Positions 63,569-64,000 of a stretch of 64,000 bases of DNA are shown here, piece after piece. Under the pieces are notes generated by a model that saw only the letters and a program-made list of their open reading frames with translations, made no database searches and was not told the origin of the DNA. A program made the position numbers and the translations under genes. Position 1 is the first letter of the stretch, and each line of letters opens with the position of its first letter. This DNA comes from Fidelibacterota bacterium. GTDB lineage: Bacteria > Fidelibacterota > UBA8477 > JABMPR01. The DNA lies in assembly GCA_018650795.1 (NCBI GenBank), contig JABIFG010000003.1, forward strand, positions 1 to 64,000, read 5' to 3'.

Positions 63569-64000
63569 GTACTAGTATGAATCGCCGTGATTTTATTAAA
63601 ATCGCAGGTGTGGGTGCTGGAAGCCTGGCTTTCGCAACACCCCTGTTTGATTTCTCAAAAGGGGAAATCTTAGCTCCTGACGCCGTTCCCGGCATGTATG
63701 CTAAAAGAACACCTACATACTGTGAAATATGTTTCTGGAAGTGCGCAGGCTGGGTACATACCAATGAAAAGGGTAAGATCTGGAAGGTCACTGGTCATGA
63801 GGATGATCCCCATTCAAATGGTCGACTCTGCCCCCGTGGTACAGGCGGTGTGGGAATGTACAATGATGAAGATCGCTTAAAAACACCCCTCATCCGAACA
63901 GAAGTTGGCGGTGTTCAGACATTTCGCGAAGCATCCTGGGATGAAGCCTTCACCTATATCGCTGATGGATTGAAAAAAGTTGCCGATGAACACGGACCAG
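63565..64000 (+). CDS. Tat-exported molybdopterin oxidoreductase, partial
   Basis: The first 145 residues of a DMSO-reductase-superfamily catalytic subunit, cut by the window edge. A twin-arginine signal (MNRRDFIKIAGVGAGSLAFA) precedes a [4Fe-4S] site CxxCxxxC-x28-C (YCEICFWKC and LCPRG), then the molybdopterin guanine dinucleotide-binding start. The pattern resembles thiosulfate/polysulfide reductase (PhsA/PsrA) and similar enzymes, but the substrate cannot be decided from this part. Its ATG overlaps the MerR stop, which puts the two in one operon. Iron-sulfur and membrane subunits should follow beyond the window. Confidence 0.9.
   Translation, partial: MSTSMNRRDFIKIAGVGAGSLAFATPLFDFSKGEILAPDAVPGMYAKRTPTYCEICFWKCAGWVHTNEKGKIWKVTGHEDDPHSNGRLCPRGTGGVGMYNDEDRLKTPLIRTEVGGVQTFREASWDEAFTYIADGLKKVADEHGP

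Overview
The window looks like a chromosomal segment of a Gram-negative bacterium of the FCB superphylum, probably Candidatus Marinimicrobia (Neomarinimicrobiota) or a close relative. This placement is an inference. It rests on TonB-dependent receptors with N-terminal carboxypeptidase-D regulatory domains, a C-terminal type IX secretion sorting domain with the PNPFNPET signature, dockerin-like C-termini on secreted peptidases, bactofilin, and an archaeal-style TrmB/GH57 sugar module. I see no phage, insertion sequence, CRISPR array, tRNA or rRNA. Coding density is high and most genes look intact. The genes at both window edges are cut.

Layout. 1-4156 (minus) is a housekeeping run efp-accB-accC-gcvH-gcvPA, for translation, fatty-acid synthesis and glycine cleavage. 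4375-8513 holds a PHP-type hydrolase, a lipoprotein, a dienoyl-CoA-reductase-like SDR, and a membrane protein paired with a winged-helix regulator, followed by a TonB-dependent receptor (8529-10991). 11226-12611 is an ECF sigma / small membrane protein / Spy-like operon. 12688-19434 (minus) is a carbohydrate operon: TrmB regulator, two GAPDH paralogues (one without the catalytic cysteine), a GH57 glucanotransferase and a glucan phosphorylase. 19583-28055 carries two RND/MMPL exporters with a TetR regulator, a LolA-like protein, an outer-membrane protein and an unknown protein. 28073-36872 (minus) has a TatT-like lipoprotein with a 58-residue membrane ORF, two tandem M14 carboxypeptidases with dockerin-like tails, and an M1 peptidase. 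37016-39899 has aspS, an XRE regulator and a TonB-C protein. 40088-43709 is a second TonB receptor with a lipoprotein partner.

43711-48079 (minus) is a cell-envelope cluster: a Gly-rich secreted protein with a calcium-type repeat, a 65-residue protein, a predicted beta-barrel, a Spy-like protein and a pentaheme cytochrome with a type IX sorting tail. Upstream of it lie a convincing sigma-54 promoter and, about 130 bp further up, a nested palindrome. Next along are a sigma-54-dependent response regulator and its histidine kinase (48477-51517). Together these suggest a two-component system controlling the envelope cluster. 51692-61707 (minus) is parA-parB-M23 peptidase-bactofilin followed by a complete F-type ATP synthase operon. 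The window ends with a DMT transporter, a MerR regulator with a Cys/Trp-rich tail, and the start of a Tat-exported molybdopterin oxidoreductase.

The observations most worth following are the operon-coupled GAPDH pseudoenzyme, the sigma-54 promoter/palindrome/two-component arrangement in front of the envelope cluster, and the cytochrome with a type IX sorting tail.
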